The notes under the pieces were generated by a model. That model saw only the letters and a list, made by a program, of their open reading frames with translations. It made no database searches and had not been told where the DNA came from. From CBDFLD01 sp965249005 (GTDB lineage: Bacteria > Acidobacteriota > UBA6911), in NCBI GenBank assembly GCA_965249005.1, contig CBDFLD010000023.1, positions 1,201,910 to 1,265,909 of the forward strand: a stretch of 64,000 nucleotides of DNA, read 5' to 3'. This document shows positions 8,913 to 17,713 of the stretch, piece by piece (the stretch's first letter is position 1; the number at the start of each line of letters is the position of its first letter). Position numbers and translations under genes: made by a program.

Positions 8913-10358
8913 ATGAAGGACAAGCAGATAAACCGGCGGGAGTTTATGAAGCATAGCTCCAGGACCGCTGCGGTGCTTGCTGCTTCGTCGCTCCAGGTGG
9001 GAGCGTCGCCCAGGACGGTGATCGTAATCGGGGCCGGACTTGCTGGGCTGGTGGCGGCATATGAGTTGACGCGAGCGGGCCACGACGTGACGATCCTCGA
9101 GGCACGCATGCGCGCAGGCGGGCGCGTGCTGACTCTGCGCGAGCCGTTCGCCGACGGCCTGTACGCCGAAGCTGGGGGCGCGCGCATTGCCGAAGATCAT
9201 GATCTGACAAGAGACTATGCGCAGAAATTCGGGTTGACGCTGGATCCGTTTCCGCAACTCAACCTGCACGCGATCTACTATCTCCGCGGGCAGCGGATCC
9301 GCTCCAAACCTGGCGTGCAGATCGACTGGCCGCTGCAATTGACAGCAGAGGAAAGAGAACTCGGCATCTCCGGGATGATGGAAAAATATGTCCTCTCGCT
9401 GGTGAAAGAGGCGGACGCTGTGAAGTTGAAAGAGTGGCCACCCGTATCGCTCGAGCGATATGACCAGATTACTTTCGCCGAGTTGTTGCGGCAACGCGGC
9501 GCGTCACCCGCCGCGATCACACTGCTGGGGCTTGGCTTTTACGATCTCTGGGGCGATGGGATCGACAGTTACTCCGCGCTGTTGATGCTGCGCCAGACCA
9601 TGCTGCAACCGAAGAATACCTTCGAAATCAAAGGTGGAAATGACCTGCTCCCCGCGGCATTCGCTGCCCGGCACAAAGAAAAGATCCACTACGGTGCTCC
9701 GGTGGTCAAAATCTCTCAGCAGGCGCGCGGCGTGCGCGTCACTTTTTCGCGGGCCGGAACGCATCGCGCTATCTCGGCCGATTATCTGATCTGCGCGATC
9801 CCTTTTTCGGTGCTCAGGCAGATAGAAGTAACACCCCGCTTCTCAGCGGACAAGCGCCGGGCCATTGAGGAACTACCGTACATTTCAGTTACGCGCGTTT
9901 TTTTGCAATCGCGAAGCAGGTTCTGGGTCCAGGAAGGGCTCGGTGGTTTCGCGGCCACCGACCTTCCGATTCTGAATACCGGACATGTGACTCTCGCGCA
10001 GCCGGGGACACGCGGTATCCTGGAATCTTTCACCACCGGCCCGCGAGCACGGGAGGTGTCGGCGATGAAGGAAAGCGAGCGAGTGGACTTCACGCTCGAA
10101 CAAATGGAAAAGGTCTACCCGGGTATGCGGGAGAACTTTGAAGGCGGCAGCTCGATTTGCTGGGATGCAGAACGGTGGTCACGCGGAGCATCGATCTGGT
10201 TCAAGCCCGGACAGATGACCTCACTCTTGCCGCACATTGGCAGGCCCGAGGGTCGCGTCCATTTTGCCGGCGAACACGCCTCCCGGTGGCCAGGCACGAT
10301 GCAAGGTGCCTTGGCTTCCGGAGTGCGCGCAGCCCGGGAGATCAATGAGAGAGCATAG
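8913..10358 (+). CDS. Tat-exported FAD-dependent amine oxidase
   Basis: A 481-residue flavin amine oxidase. The N-terminus has a Tat motif (NRREFMKHSS, residues 7-16) and an Ala-rich hydrophobic stretch, so export to the periplasm is likely. The FAD dinucleotide-binding motif VIVIGAGLAGLVAAYEL is at about 31-47. It is followed by TILEARMRAGGRV, and the second FAD contact is at the C-terminus (VHFAGEHASRWPGTMQGAL, about 448-466). The family oxidises primary or secondary amines or amino acids to imines with release of H2O2; the substrate is unknown. It lies 53 bp after the two-domain secreted protein and 56 bp before the alcohol dehydrogenase, consistent with a catabolic operon. Confidence 0.9.
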   Translation: MKDKQINRREFMKHSSRTAAVLAASSLQVGASPRTVIVIGAGLAGLVAAYELTRAGHDVTILEARMRAGGRVLTLREPFADGLYAEAGGARIAEDHDLTRDYAQKFGLTLDPFPQLNLHAIYYLRGQRIRSKPGVQIDWPLQLTAEERELGISGMMEKYVLSLVKEADAVKLKEWPPVSLERYDQITFAELLRQRGASPAAITLLGLGFYDLWGDGIDSYSALLMLRQTMLQPKNTFEIKGGNDLLPAAFAARHKEKIHYGAPVVKISQQARGVRVTFSRAGTHRAISADYLICAIPFSVLRQIEVTPRFSADKRRAIEELPYISVTRVFLQSRSRFWVQEGLGGFAATDLPILNTGHVTLAQPGTRGILESFTTGPRAREVSAMKESERVDFTLEQMEKVYPGMRENFEGGSSICWDAERWSRGASIWFKPGQMTSLLPHIGRPEGRVHFAGEHASRWPGTMQGALASGVRAAREINERA

Positions 10359-10414
10359 GGTGCCGGGCAACGGTTGTCATCCGCAGACCTTTTGACGAAA
10401 AAGAAAGGTGACTC

Positions 10415-11512
10415 ATGCAGATCAAGGCCGCAGTTCTTGAGACGGCAAATCAGCCGATGCTGGTCGAAACCGTCGAGCTAGCTCCGCCCAAGGCCGGAGA
10501 AGTCCTCGTTCGGATTGCAGCGAGCGGGCTCTGCCATACCGATTGGAGCGTCATCAGCGGCGATAGGCCGCATCCCATGCCGGTTGTACTGGGGCATGAG
10601 GGCGCCGGCGTGGTCGAGGAAGTCGGCGTCGGAGTCTCCTCGGTGAAGAGGGGGGATCACGTAATCTGCTCCTGGGCGCCGAACTGCGGCCGCTGCTTCT
10701 TCTGTGATCGCGATCTGGCCGTATGGTGCGAACAATGGGTCCGCAGCGCGCCGAATGGGGTCCTTTTTGACGGCACATCACGACTATCAGCCCAAAATCG
10801 ACCTGCGTACCACTTCACCACCGTTTCCTCGCACGCCGAATTCTGCGTCGTCCAGGAGGCATCGGCGATCCCGATATCGAGGGATATGCCTTTGGACCGA
10901 GCATGTTTGATCGGTTGTGGCGTCATGACCGGCTATGGGGCTGTCGTTCGCCATGCAAAGGTCCGCCCGGGGGAAAGTGTCGCTGTTTTTGGGTGTGGAG
11001 CTGTGGGATTGAACGTCGTGCAATCCGCGCGCCTGTCCGGCGCCTCGATGATCGTAGGAGTCGACACGCACGACCGCAAACTCGATTGGGCAAGTGACTT
11101 CGGTGCAACGCATCGGGTACGCGCCGATGAGGACCCGGTGGATCAGATCAGATCCCTCACCGAAGGACGCGGAGTCGACCACAGCTTCGAAGCCGTAGGC
11201 CACGCGCAGCCGCTGATTCAAGCCATCGAGTCCGCGAGGGCGGGCGGCGAAGTCGTGCTTCTCGGTGCGGGCGCCGCCGATGCCATGGTCACTTTGCCCT
11301 ACAACATCTTTCGCGGTGACAAGCGAATCACGAGGCTGACGTACGGGCAGGGAAAGCCCAGGGTCGACTTTCCCCGCTTGGCCAATCTATACATGGACGG
11401 AAAACTCATGCTTGATGAGTTGATTACCGAAAAAATCTCACTCGCGGGGATCAACGAGGGTTTTGAGCAGATGCTGGCCGGTCAGACCATTCGATCCGTC
11501 ATCGTCATTTGA
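10415..11512 (+). CDS. Zinc-dependent alcohol dehydrogenase (MDR superfamily)
   Basis: A 365-residue medium-chain dehydrogenase/reductase. Catalytic zinc ligands are visible as Cys40 (SGLCHTDW) and His61/Glu62 (LGHEGAG). The structural zinc lobe has four cysteines at 91, 94, 97 and 105. The NAD-binding motif FGCGAVGLNVVQSA lies near residue 191. This layout is that of class III-like or nicotinoprotein alcohol/aldehyde dehydrogenases acting in the cytosol. A Shine-Dalgarno-like GAAAGGTG precedes the ATG. The P450 gene starts 4 bp after its stop, so the two are translationally coupled. That suggests the dehydrogenase acts on the alcohol made by the P450; this is inference. Confidence 0.92.
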   Translation: MQIKAAVLETANQPMLVETVELAPPKAGEVLVRIAASGLCHTDWSVISGDRPHPMPVVLGHEGAGVVEEVGVGVSSVKRGDHVICSWAPNCGRCFFCDRDLAVWCEQWVRSAPNGVLFDGTSRLSAQNRPAYHFTTVSSHAEFCVVQEASAIPISRDMPLDRACLIGCGVMTGYGAVVRHAKVRPGESVAVFGCGAVGLNVVQSARLSGASMIVGVDTHDRKLDWASDFGATHRVRADEDPVDQIRSLTEGRGVDHSFEAVGHAQPLIQAIESARAGGEVVLLGAGAADAMVTLPYNIFRGDKRITRLTYGQGKPRVDFPRLANLYMDGKLMLDELITEKISLAGINEGFEQMLAGQTIRSVIVI

Positions 11513-11516
11513 TAAG

Positions 11517-12752
11517 ATGAGTCCCATGTACGACACCAACGATACCGACTACGAGGCGTTTTGCCGACAGGAGCTGCAGGATCCTTATCCGTTCTTCGCT
11601 CGGCTGCGCGAACAGGAGCCAGTGCATTGGTGTGAACCGTTGCACATGTGGCTCGTGACTCCGTACAAGGATGTTCTTTTTGGACTCCGAGACCTGAAGC
11701 GGCTCCGGTCGGATCGCCGCCGCATGTACATCGATCCGCTGTTACCGGAGAATCTGCCACGCGCGATGCCTGTGATCGATCATGTCTGCCTCTGGCTTCA
11801 AAACGTCAATCCGCCCGATCACACACGGATGCGCGCCCTCGTCAACCTGGCATTTACACCTCGCCTGCTTCGCAATCTGACAACTCGCATTGAAGAAATC
11901 ACCGATCAGCTGATTGATTGTGTCTGCGACGAGAAGGAGATCGATTTCGTCCAGGCCTTCTGTTTGCCGCTACCGGCGATCGTGATCTGCGAGATGCTCG
12001 GAATTCCGGAGGAGTACCGAGATCGATATCGCTCCACTGTCGAGGACCTCGTCCCATTCAGCTCGGGCGCTGGACCGGGGCTGAACGATGCCGTCGATCA
12101 GGCGCGGGGGGCCTACGATGAGCTGGTAAGCTACTTCGACGACGTGATCACCGAGCGGCGTCGGGCACCAACCGAGGACTTGATCAGCGCGATGGCGGCG
12201 GCCGAGTCCGACGGCGACCGTTTGAGCCGGGAGGAGCTCTTTGCCATGTGCGCCTTCCTCTACGTCGCCGGACATGAGACGACCGTGAGCCTTCTTTCCA
12301 GCGGCACGAAGCTACTCCTCGATCATCCCGATCAGTTTCGACGCTTCGCCTCCGATCCTGACGGCACCGTGGAGAGGGCGATTGAGGAGTTCCTCCGCTA
12401 CGAGCCGCCCGTCACGCGCGGTGTGCGCGTTCCCATCGAAGACTTCGAGTGGCACGACAAGACAGTTCGTCAAGGTGAGACGATCACGATGCTGATCGGC
12501 TCCGCCAACCGCGACCCCAGCGTCTTCGACAATCCGGATCAGTTCGATATCACCCGGCACCCCAACAAACACTTGGGGTTCGGCCACGGCATCCATTTCT
12601 GCCTCGGCGCGCCATTGGCTCGAATCGAAGCCAGCATCGCGTTTCGAGCGATCGCACGCCGGTTGCCAGGACTGGAGCGAGCGGGAGGCAAAGCAAAGTA
12701 CCGGCCGGCCTTGGGAATTCGGTCGCTGCAACGGCTGCCGGTTCGGGTGTGA
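11517..12752 (+). CDS. Cytochrome P450 (bacterial CYP)
   Basis: A 411-residue soluble bacterial P450. The I-helix oxygen-activation motif AGHETTVSLL is present. The K-helix ExxR is in EEFLRYEPP. The haem-binding loop LGFGHGIHFCLG carries the axial cysteine at residue 362. A start at 11517 (MSPMYDTN) is preferred over an upstream in-frame ATG at 11463, which lies inside the dehydrogenase; ATG 11526 is an alternative. It probably hydroxylates a hydrophobic substrate with electrons from a ferredoxin encoded elsewhere; no redox partner is next to it. It ends the run of four same-strand genes begun at 8047. Confidence 0.93.
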   Translation: MSPMYDTNDTDYEAFCRQELQDPYPFFARLREQEPVHWCEPLHMWLVTPYKDVLFGLRDLKRLRSDRRRMYIDPLLPENLPRAMPVIDHVCLWLQNVNPPDHTRMRALVNLAFTPRLLRNLTTRIEEITDQLIDCVCDEKEIDFVQAFCLPLPAIVICEMLGIPEEYRDRYRSTVEDLVPFSSGAGPGLNDAVDQARGAYDELVSYFDDVITERRRAPTEDLISAMAAAESDGDRLSREELFAMCAFLYVAGHETTVSLLSSGTKLLLDHPDQFRRFASDPDGTVERAIEEFLRYEPPVTRGVRVPIEDFEWHDKTVRQGETITMLIGSANRDPSVFDNPDQFDITRHPNKHLGFGHGIHFCLGAPLARIEASIAFRAIARRLPGLERAGGKAKYRPALGIRSLQRLPVRV

Positions 12753-12802
12753 GCAATGACGAAAGCCATTCACTGGATCGCTGTAACCTGCTGAAAAACA
12801 AG

Positions 12803-12847
12803 TGGTAGCGACGGGTGGGCTTGAACCACCGACCTTGGGGTCATGAA
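12803..12847 (-). repeat. tRNA 3'-end remnant (CAT anticodon side), copy A
   Basis: Read on the minus strand this is the 3' part of a tRNA: anticodon loop with CAT, variable region, a T arm (GGTGG TTCAAGC CCACC) and an acceptor end finishing in CCA. There is no matching 5' half beyond it. Such truncated 3' ends are what tyrosine integrases leave at attachment sites. Related copies lie at 19372 and at 48760/50198 in the same orientation. This copy differs from them by several substitutions. Confidence 0.6.
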
Positions 12848-12905
12848 TCCGGAGGTGCGGTATTTTGGCTCATTTCAGTCCGCATGAGATCATCGATTAT
12901 TTGGC

Positions 12906-13740
12906 TTACGCTTCGCTTCTGATATCCACCACGGCCTCGGTGATCTGGCCGAGATATTTCCGGTCGCATACGACGTCGGCGGCTATCGCGAATCGCGGCC
13001 AAGGCGGGCGCCAGTCGCGCGGAATCTGGATCCGGAAGGACTTTTGGCCCCGTCCGCCGGCCGGGACCTCGAAGCGCAGGACGTCCGGCTCGATCCGCCA
13101 TTCCGAAGGCGCCACGAGCGCCACTTCCATGATCATGGGCGCACTCCGGTAGTTTCTGTTCGGTGGCCAGCAGATCATGATGATTTACCAGAGCAGGGCG
13201 TCCGTGGCGGGAGCGATGAGGCTTGGTTCGTGCTCGATCAGGTTGCGGATCGACTTGATATGACTGTCGCTCTCGACGTGGTTGCGGAAGATCAGGTTGT
13301 GGCGCAACACCCCCGGCCCCGACTCGGAGATGGGGAAAAAGGCATCTCCGGTGAAGGCCACCGGGGGCCCCGTCGATGGTCACGAAGAGCGCCATCTGGT
13401 ATTCGGTGTGGCCGGGGGAGTGTGTGATTTCGAAGTCGTACTCCTCCCATTGAAAACGCTCGCCGTGACGGAAGGATCGTGAGACCTCGAAAGATTCTCC
13501 GAGGATGCAACCGAGATTGTAGCCGCGCGGCTTCTCGAAGATGTCCACCATGTTTTCGTAGCACCAGACCTTCGTATCGTGATGCCGGAGGAGGTGGGGG
13601 AAGCCGTTCATGTGGTCGTCGTGCATGTGGCTGGACATGGCCACATCAATGGATTTCATCCCGAAGCGTGTGCCGCTGCGGCTCAGGATGGCGTAAAAGG
13701 AGGACGCGGTCAGGTGATGCGCGATCAGATGCGGACTGAC
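12906..13740 (-). pseudogene. Degenerate metallo-beta-lactamase-fold hydrolase
   Basis: Minus-strand frames joined across indels give one MBL-fold protein. One frame has VAMSSHMHDDHMNGFP (metal motif HxHxDH, near 13620), HSPGHTEYQMALFV and TIDGAP. After a C/G-run near 13370 the reading moves to a second frame (VAFTGDAFFPISESG to HEPSLIAP). It returns briefly to the first (GRPALVNHHDLLATEQKL). The end is again in the second (MIMEVALVAPSEWRIEPDVL... to the stop at 12906). Another break is visible upstream of 13660. At least three shifts make one sequencing error unlikely, though homopolymer errors may contribute. The function would have been a metal-dependent hydrolase. It runs opposite to its neighbours. 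Confidence 0.6.
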
Positions 13741-14025
13741 CGCAAGACCTCGGAATCACGCAGGTCGGCCATGTTCATCGATTATGGTTCGGCCTCGGGA
13801 ACGCATTTCGCCGGCTTCGAGCGTGCCACCAGCACGGTCGACCGCATCCGTTTCGTTGAGCACAGCATCGACGATCTGAAGGCACCTAGAAGAAGAGTGG
13901 AAAAACCGCCATGCGTTTTCGCCTCCTCCCGGGGTTCTTCTCCGGGAAGCCCGGGCCCCGATGCCATGGAGCCCCACTCGTGGTATCCTGAACTGGTCTC
14001 CACAACCCTGAGAGGAGTCAACCTC

Positions 14026-15015
14026 ATGAAATACCTTGCCACGACCATTGTGCTGCTGGCCTTCGCCGGCTCTTTCGCCTCGGCGCGAGATTCTTCGCCT
14101 GTCACTGAAGAGGCCACCCCGACCGTGCATCGAGGATCCTATGCGCTGAATGGAAGAATTCACGTCGGCCGGTTCGGGCATCCCGACGGAGAGCCCGTCA
14201 CCACGGGCCCGGGGGATATGAAGCCGTCCTGGTCGAAGGAGGGCGACCTTCTGGTTTTTTTCCGGGTGACGAAGTCCGCGCCTCGTGTCCCCGACTGGAA
14301 GACGGCCATCTGTGTCGTCAAGACCGATGGTACTGGTTTTCGGAAGCTGACCGACGGCACGCGTACGGACTTCAACCCTACGTGGACTCGAGACGGCTCG
14401 AACCTGGTCGTATTGAACCGGCGAGAACCGAAAGTGGACGGTTATATCGTGATGCTGGCCAGGCCCGACGGTCAACCCGGTGAGGAATACGCCGTGAGCG
14501 ACACGAGCCACCACACCTACGCCTATAGCTGTCTCAAGGACGGCCGGATGTTTGTGGCCGCCTTCCGGGAAGGGCGGGCAAAAAGAGGCTATTTCCTCAT
14601 GACACCCGACCGCAAGGGCCGTGCCAAGTACGAGTCCATTCAGTGCGAGCTGGCAAAAGAGGGCAGGCTCGATCGAATCAGCATCACGCCCGACGAAACA
14701 AAGGTTTGCCTCGAGCTCCAGCAGGGATTCGGTGAATACCGATACCCGGGCCGGGCAATCTACATCGCCGACTTCGCCGCGAAGATACCCGCGATCACGA
14801 ACGCAAGGGTGATCGCCAACGAGGCACTGGAGAAGGACATTACCTATCTCTATCCGCGATGGACAAGGGACCAGAGCGCGGTTGTCTATCATTGCACCAA
14901 GAGCGGCAGGAACCAGTTGTACATGTATCACCTCGGGGACGGCAAGACCGTCCGTGTGTCGGCGGATCCGAACGGCAATTACCTGTTTCCTCACGGCGAA
15001 GCGACGCCGAAGTGA
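14026..15015 (+). CDS. Secreted TolB-like/PD40 beta-propeller protein
   Basis: A 329-residue protein starting at the ATG at 14026, with GAGGAG about 8 nt upstream. A signal peptide (MKYLATTIVLLAFAGSFASA, 1-20) targets it to the periplasm. Repeated blades of the PD40/TolB kind follow: GDMKPSWSKEGDLLVFF, ICVVKTDGTGFRKLTDG..TDFNPTWTRDGSNLVVL, RISITPDETKVCLE, YPRWTRDQSAVVYHC. These domains bind proteins or sugars; no catalytic residues are evident. A longer in-frame start at 13579 is rejected because it would run through the MBL pseudogene and bury the signal peptide. The aldo/keto reductase begins 18 bp downstream, suggesting an operon. Confidence 0.82.
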   Translation: MKYLATTIVLLAFAGSFASARDSSPVTEEATPTVHRGSYALNGRIHVGRFGHPDGEPVTTGPGDMKPSWSKEGDLLVFFRVTKSAPRVPDWKTAICVVKTDGTGFRKLTDGTRTDFNPTWTRDGSNLVVLNRREPKVDGYIVMLARPDGQPGEEYAVSDTSHHTYAYSCLKDGRMFVAAFREGRAKRGYFLMTPDRKGRAKYESIQCELAKEGRLDRISITPDETKVCLELQQGFGEYRYPGRAIYIADFAAKIPAITNARVIANEALEKDITYLYPRWTRDQSAVVYHCTKSGRNQLYMYHLGDGKTVRVSADPNGNYLFPHGEATPK

Positions 15016-15033
15016 GCAATTCCGGGAGCTGAT

Positions 15034-16059
15034 ATGATGAAAGCCAGGCTGGGACGACGTGACTTCTTGAGGCGTGGCGCGGCGGTGGCTACGATATCCG
15101 CGGGTCTTGGCCCCGGGGCCGTGGCCAGGGAAAAGCAAATAGAACGGGCCGCTTCAATTCCCACCCGCGTATTCGGCAAGACCGGCGTGAAGCTGCCAAT
15201 CCTCGGCTACGGCGGCGCCGCGCTGCCCAGGAAGTGGGGCAGTCCGCTCTCGACCGAGGATCGTGTGAAGCTGATTCGCACCGTCTATGATCGAGGCGTG
15301 AGGTATTTCGACACCGCCGGCAACTACATGGAGAGTCAGCCGATTCTTGGGGAAGGACTGAAGGGCATCCGCGACAAGGTCTACCTGGTCACCAAGGTCG
15401 AGACGACGGATCCGGCCATGGTTCGCGGCGCGGTCGAAAAATCGCTGGGGGAGCTCCAGACGGACTACCTCGACGCCATTCTGATCCACGGTACTCCAGG
15501 ACTGGAGCAGATGAGCGTGGATCGTGCCATGAAGATCCACGGGGAACTGGTCAAGCTGCGGGATGAAGGGATCGCCAGGTTCCTCGGGCTATCGGCGCAC
15601 TCTTATTTCGACAAGGCCCTGGCGCTGATCTCCTCCGGTGGGTTCGACCTGTGCATGCTGTCCTACGGATACCTTCCAAGAGGATACAACCAGGTCTTCT
15701 CCGCCAGAATGATCGAGCTGCGCAACGCCTGCCTGGCGAAGGCGCACGAAATGGGGCTGGGTATCGCCGCGATGAAGGTCGTCGGTGCCGGCATGCTTGG
15801 CGCCTGGTCGGGAAACGTCGTGCCGGGATTCGACAAGAAACGCCTCGAGCAACTGCCCGGTGCGGCCATCCGTTACGTACTGGATGACGATCGAATCGAT
15901 CTCCTCGTCATCGGCATGCGTTTGGAGGAAGAGGTCGCTGCCAACATCAAGACGCTCACGAACGACAACACGTACACGGCGGATGACCGGGCCCTTCTGA
16001 CAGAGTTCAGCGCAAGAGTGTTCGAGAGCAACATGATCAAGCGCCTGAGGATTGATTGA
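15034..16059 (+). CDS. Tat-exported aldo/keto reductase
   Basis: A 341-residue aldo/keto reductase. The leader LGRRDFLRRGAAVATISAGLG (about 6-26) is a Tat signal, so the enzyme is probably periplasmic, which is common for this subgroup in Planctomycetota and Acidobacteriota. The barrel begins at TRVFGKTGVKLPILGYGG. The catalytic tetrad is recognisable: Asp and Tyr in FDTAGNYME, Lys in LVTKVE, His in AILIHGT. The family reduces carbonyls or oxidises sugars with NADP(H). ATG 15034 and ATG 15037 are both possible starts; GGGAG precedes them. It follows the beta-propeller gene by 18 bp. Confidence 0.9.
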   Translation: MMKARLGRRDFLRRGAAVATISAGLGPGAVAREKQIERAASIPTRVFGKTGVKLPILGYGGAALPRKWGSPLSTEDRVKLIRTVYDRGVRYFDTAGNYMESQPILGEGLKGIRDKVYLVTKVETTDPAMVRGAVEKSLGELQTDYLDAILIHGTPGLEQMSVDRAMKIHGELVKLRDEGIARFLGLSAHSYFDKALALISSGGFDLCMLSYGYLPRGYNQVFSARMIELRNACLAKAHEMGLGIAAMKVVGAGMLGAWSGNVVPGFDKKRLEQLPGAAIRYVLDDDRIDLLVIGMRLEEEVAANIKTLTNDNTYTADDRALLTEFSARVFESNMIKRLRID

Positions 16060-16221
16060 CTCGGTGAAGCCTGCTCAACGCAACGGCGTGAAGCACCGGT
16101 GAACACACGAAGGTCAATGAGGGATCATTGATTTGGTTGAAGCCGAAGTTTTACCGGAGATGCTGCTGCGAAAACGTAGCACGTGGTGAACCATCCGCAC
16201 TACCAATCGAGGAGGCAATCG

Positions 16222-17534
16222 ATGCAGAACGTATCAAGCCAGGTGGTCGCCCTGGGGCTGTTGTCGTGTCTGGGCGCCCTGGGCGCGAAACCGGTTAGGG
16301 GAGGGGAGCTCGGTTCGGAGGCCGGATCGGGTGGCGCGGTGGTCGCCCAGGATGGCGCGCCGTCTGGCGCGACCGAGCGGACGGACCTGCTTACTTTCGC
16401 GCGAGGGGTGTTGTTCGTCAAGCAGACCGGCTTGGCCACCGGTACGGCGGGGGCCGCCTTGCTGGCGGTCAACGGCGACCCGTATCGTCTGGGTATCGCC
16501 AGGGATGACAAACTCCCGGTTGAGTTCATCTACAAGCTGCCGGCCAACACCACGTTTGACCGGTTTGCGATTCCCTCCGTCGTCGAACAGCCGGGCAACG
16601 TGACCTTTGTCAAGAGCGTCACGGTATCCGGTTCGCTGGAGGGGCCAGACGAGGGCTATCGAGTGCTGACGTCGTTCGAACTCGAGACCCACGGCCCGGA
16701 CGAACAGGTCACCGAGCAGGTGCCCGACATCCAGACTCCGGTGCGGTGGTTAAAGATTCGCTTCGATGGTGGGATCAACATCGTGGAGGGCGAGCAAGGC
16801 CGGACAAACATTTGGTTCAGTGAGCTGATCGGGAACGGCACGCAGGAGGCCGTGCCGCTGTCGACCGCATTCGATGGTGTCTGGGACCTCCGGCTGACCA
16901 AGCGGCAGGATCTGCGCGGGGTGCCACTGCAGCTGAGTCAGGACGGCGCGACAATCACTGGCTGCTATGGCGACCACCGCCTGACCGGCTCGGTCAACGG
17001 ACCGATCGCGAGAGCGATCGGCAAGGACCCGCGGACGGGCCGTTCCAGCGCCTTCGTGTTCGTTGCCGATGAAGATGGCGCGGTGCACGCGTCGCTGTCC
17101 ATCAACAAAGGCCTCTTTGGAGCTCGCACGGCCGTCGTCGACCCCGACCTTGACCCGGGCTCGAGCCCGTGTGCCGCAGACCCACCCGAGCCGGTCGCGT
17201 GTGGCACCAACGTCTATGTGAACTTCGCGATCAACTCCGCGGCCATCCTGCCCGAGTCCGAGCAGGTGTTGGCCGACGTCTATGCCCAGCTGGTGGAGGA
17301 GGGCGCGCCCGGGTGTCGATCGTGGGCCACACCTCGACGGAGGGTGAGGCGGACTATAACCTCGCGCTGTCCGAGCGGCGCGCGCAGGCGGTCGTCGACA
17401 ACCTTGTGGCCAAAGGGTTCGAAGCCGGGATCATATCGGCGGTCGGAAGGGGTGAGTCCGAGCCACTGATTAGACCCGACCGTGACGAAACGGCCCGTAG
17501 TCTGAATCGTCGAGTTCAGATCAGTTGCGAGTAG
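16222..17534 (+). pseudogene. OmpA-like outer-membrane protein, frameshifted
   Basis: From ATG 16222 (GAGGAGG upstream) a secreted protein with a signal peptide reads to about 17300. It includes a carbohydrate-binding-like middle (RFAIPSVVEQPGNVTFVKSVTVSGS...WLKIRFDGG) and the start of an OmpA domain (YVNFAINSAAILPESEQVLADVYAQLVEEGA). At the GC-rich run 17301-17313 the frame shifts. The rest of the OmpA peptidoglycan-binding domain continues in the next frame (VSIVGHTSTEGEADYNLALSERRAQAVVDNL ... LNRRVQISCE), ending at 17534. Joined, it is about 437 residues. In the first frame an unrelated tail runs to 17469. It is either a genuine frameshift mutation or an assembly error; one indel would restore the protein. 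Confidence 0.75.
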
Positions 17535-17713
17535 TGAACCATAGTCGAAATATGCGTCAATATAGGGGAATCGCACGTGGGAACGCTGCGCAACTCTGAC
17601 AGTGTTTGTCGCCACCAAACTGTTTAACGTGAATTGACAACCCCATTGCAGATTACCGCCAATGGCCCAATTGAACGCAGGACTCTGAATCCTCAAAAGA
17701 ATGGAGAGCACCC

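Noticed and set aside
13756..15138. 460-residue minus-strand open frame
   Set aside because: It runs opposite to the signal-peptide beta-propeller gene and has no recognisable domain; its composition is that of a shadow frame.
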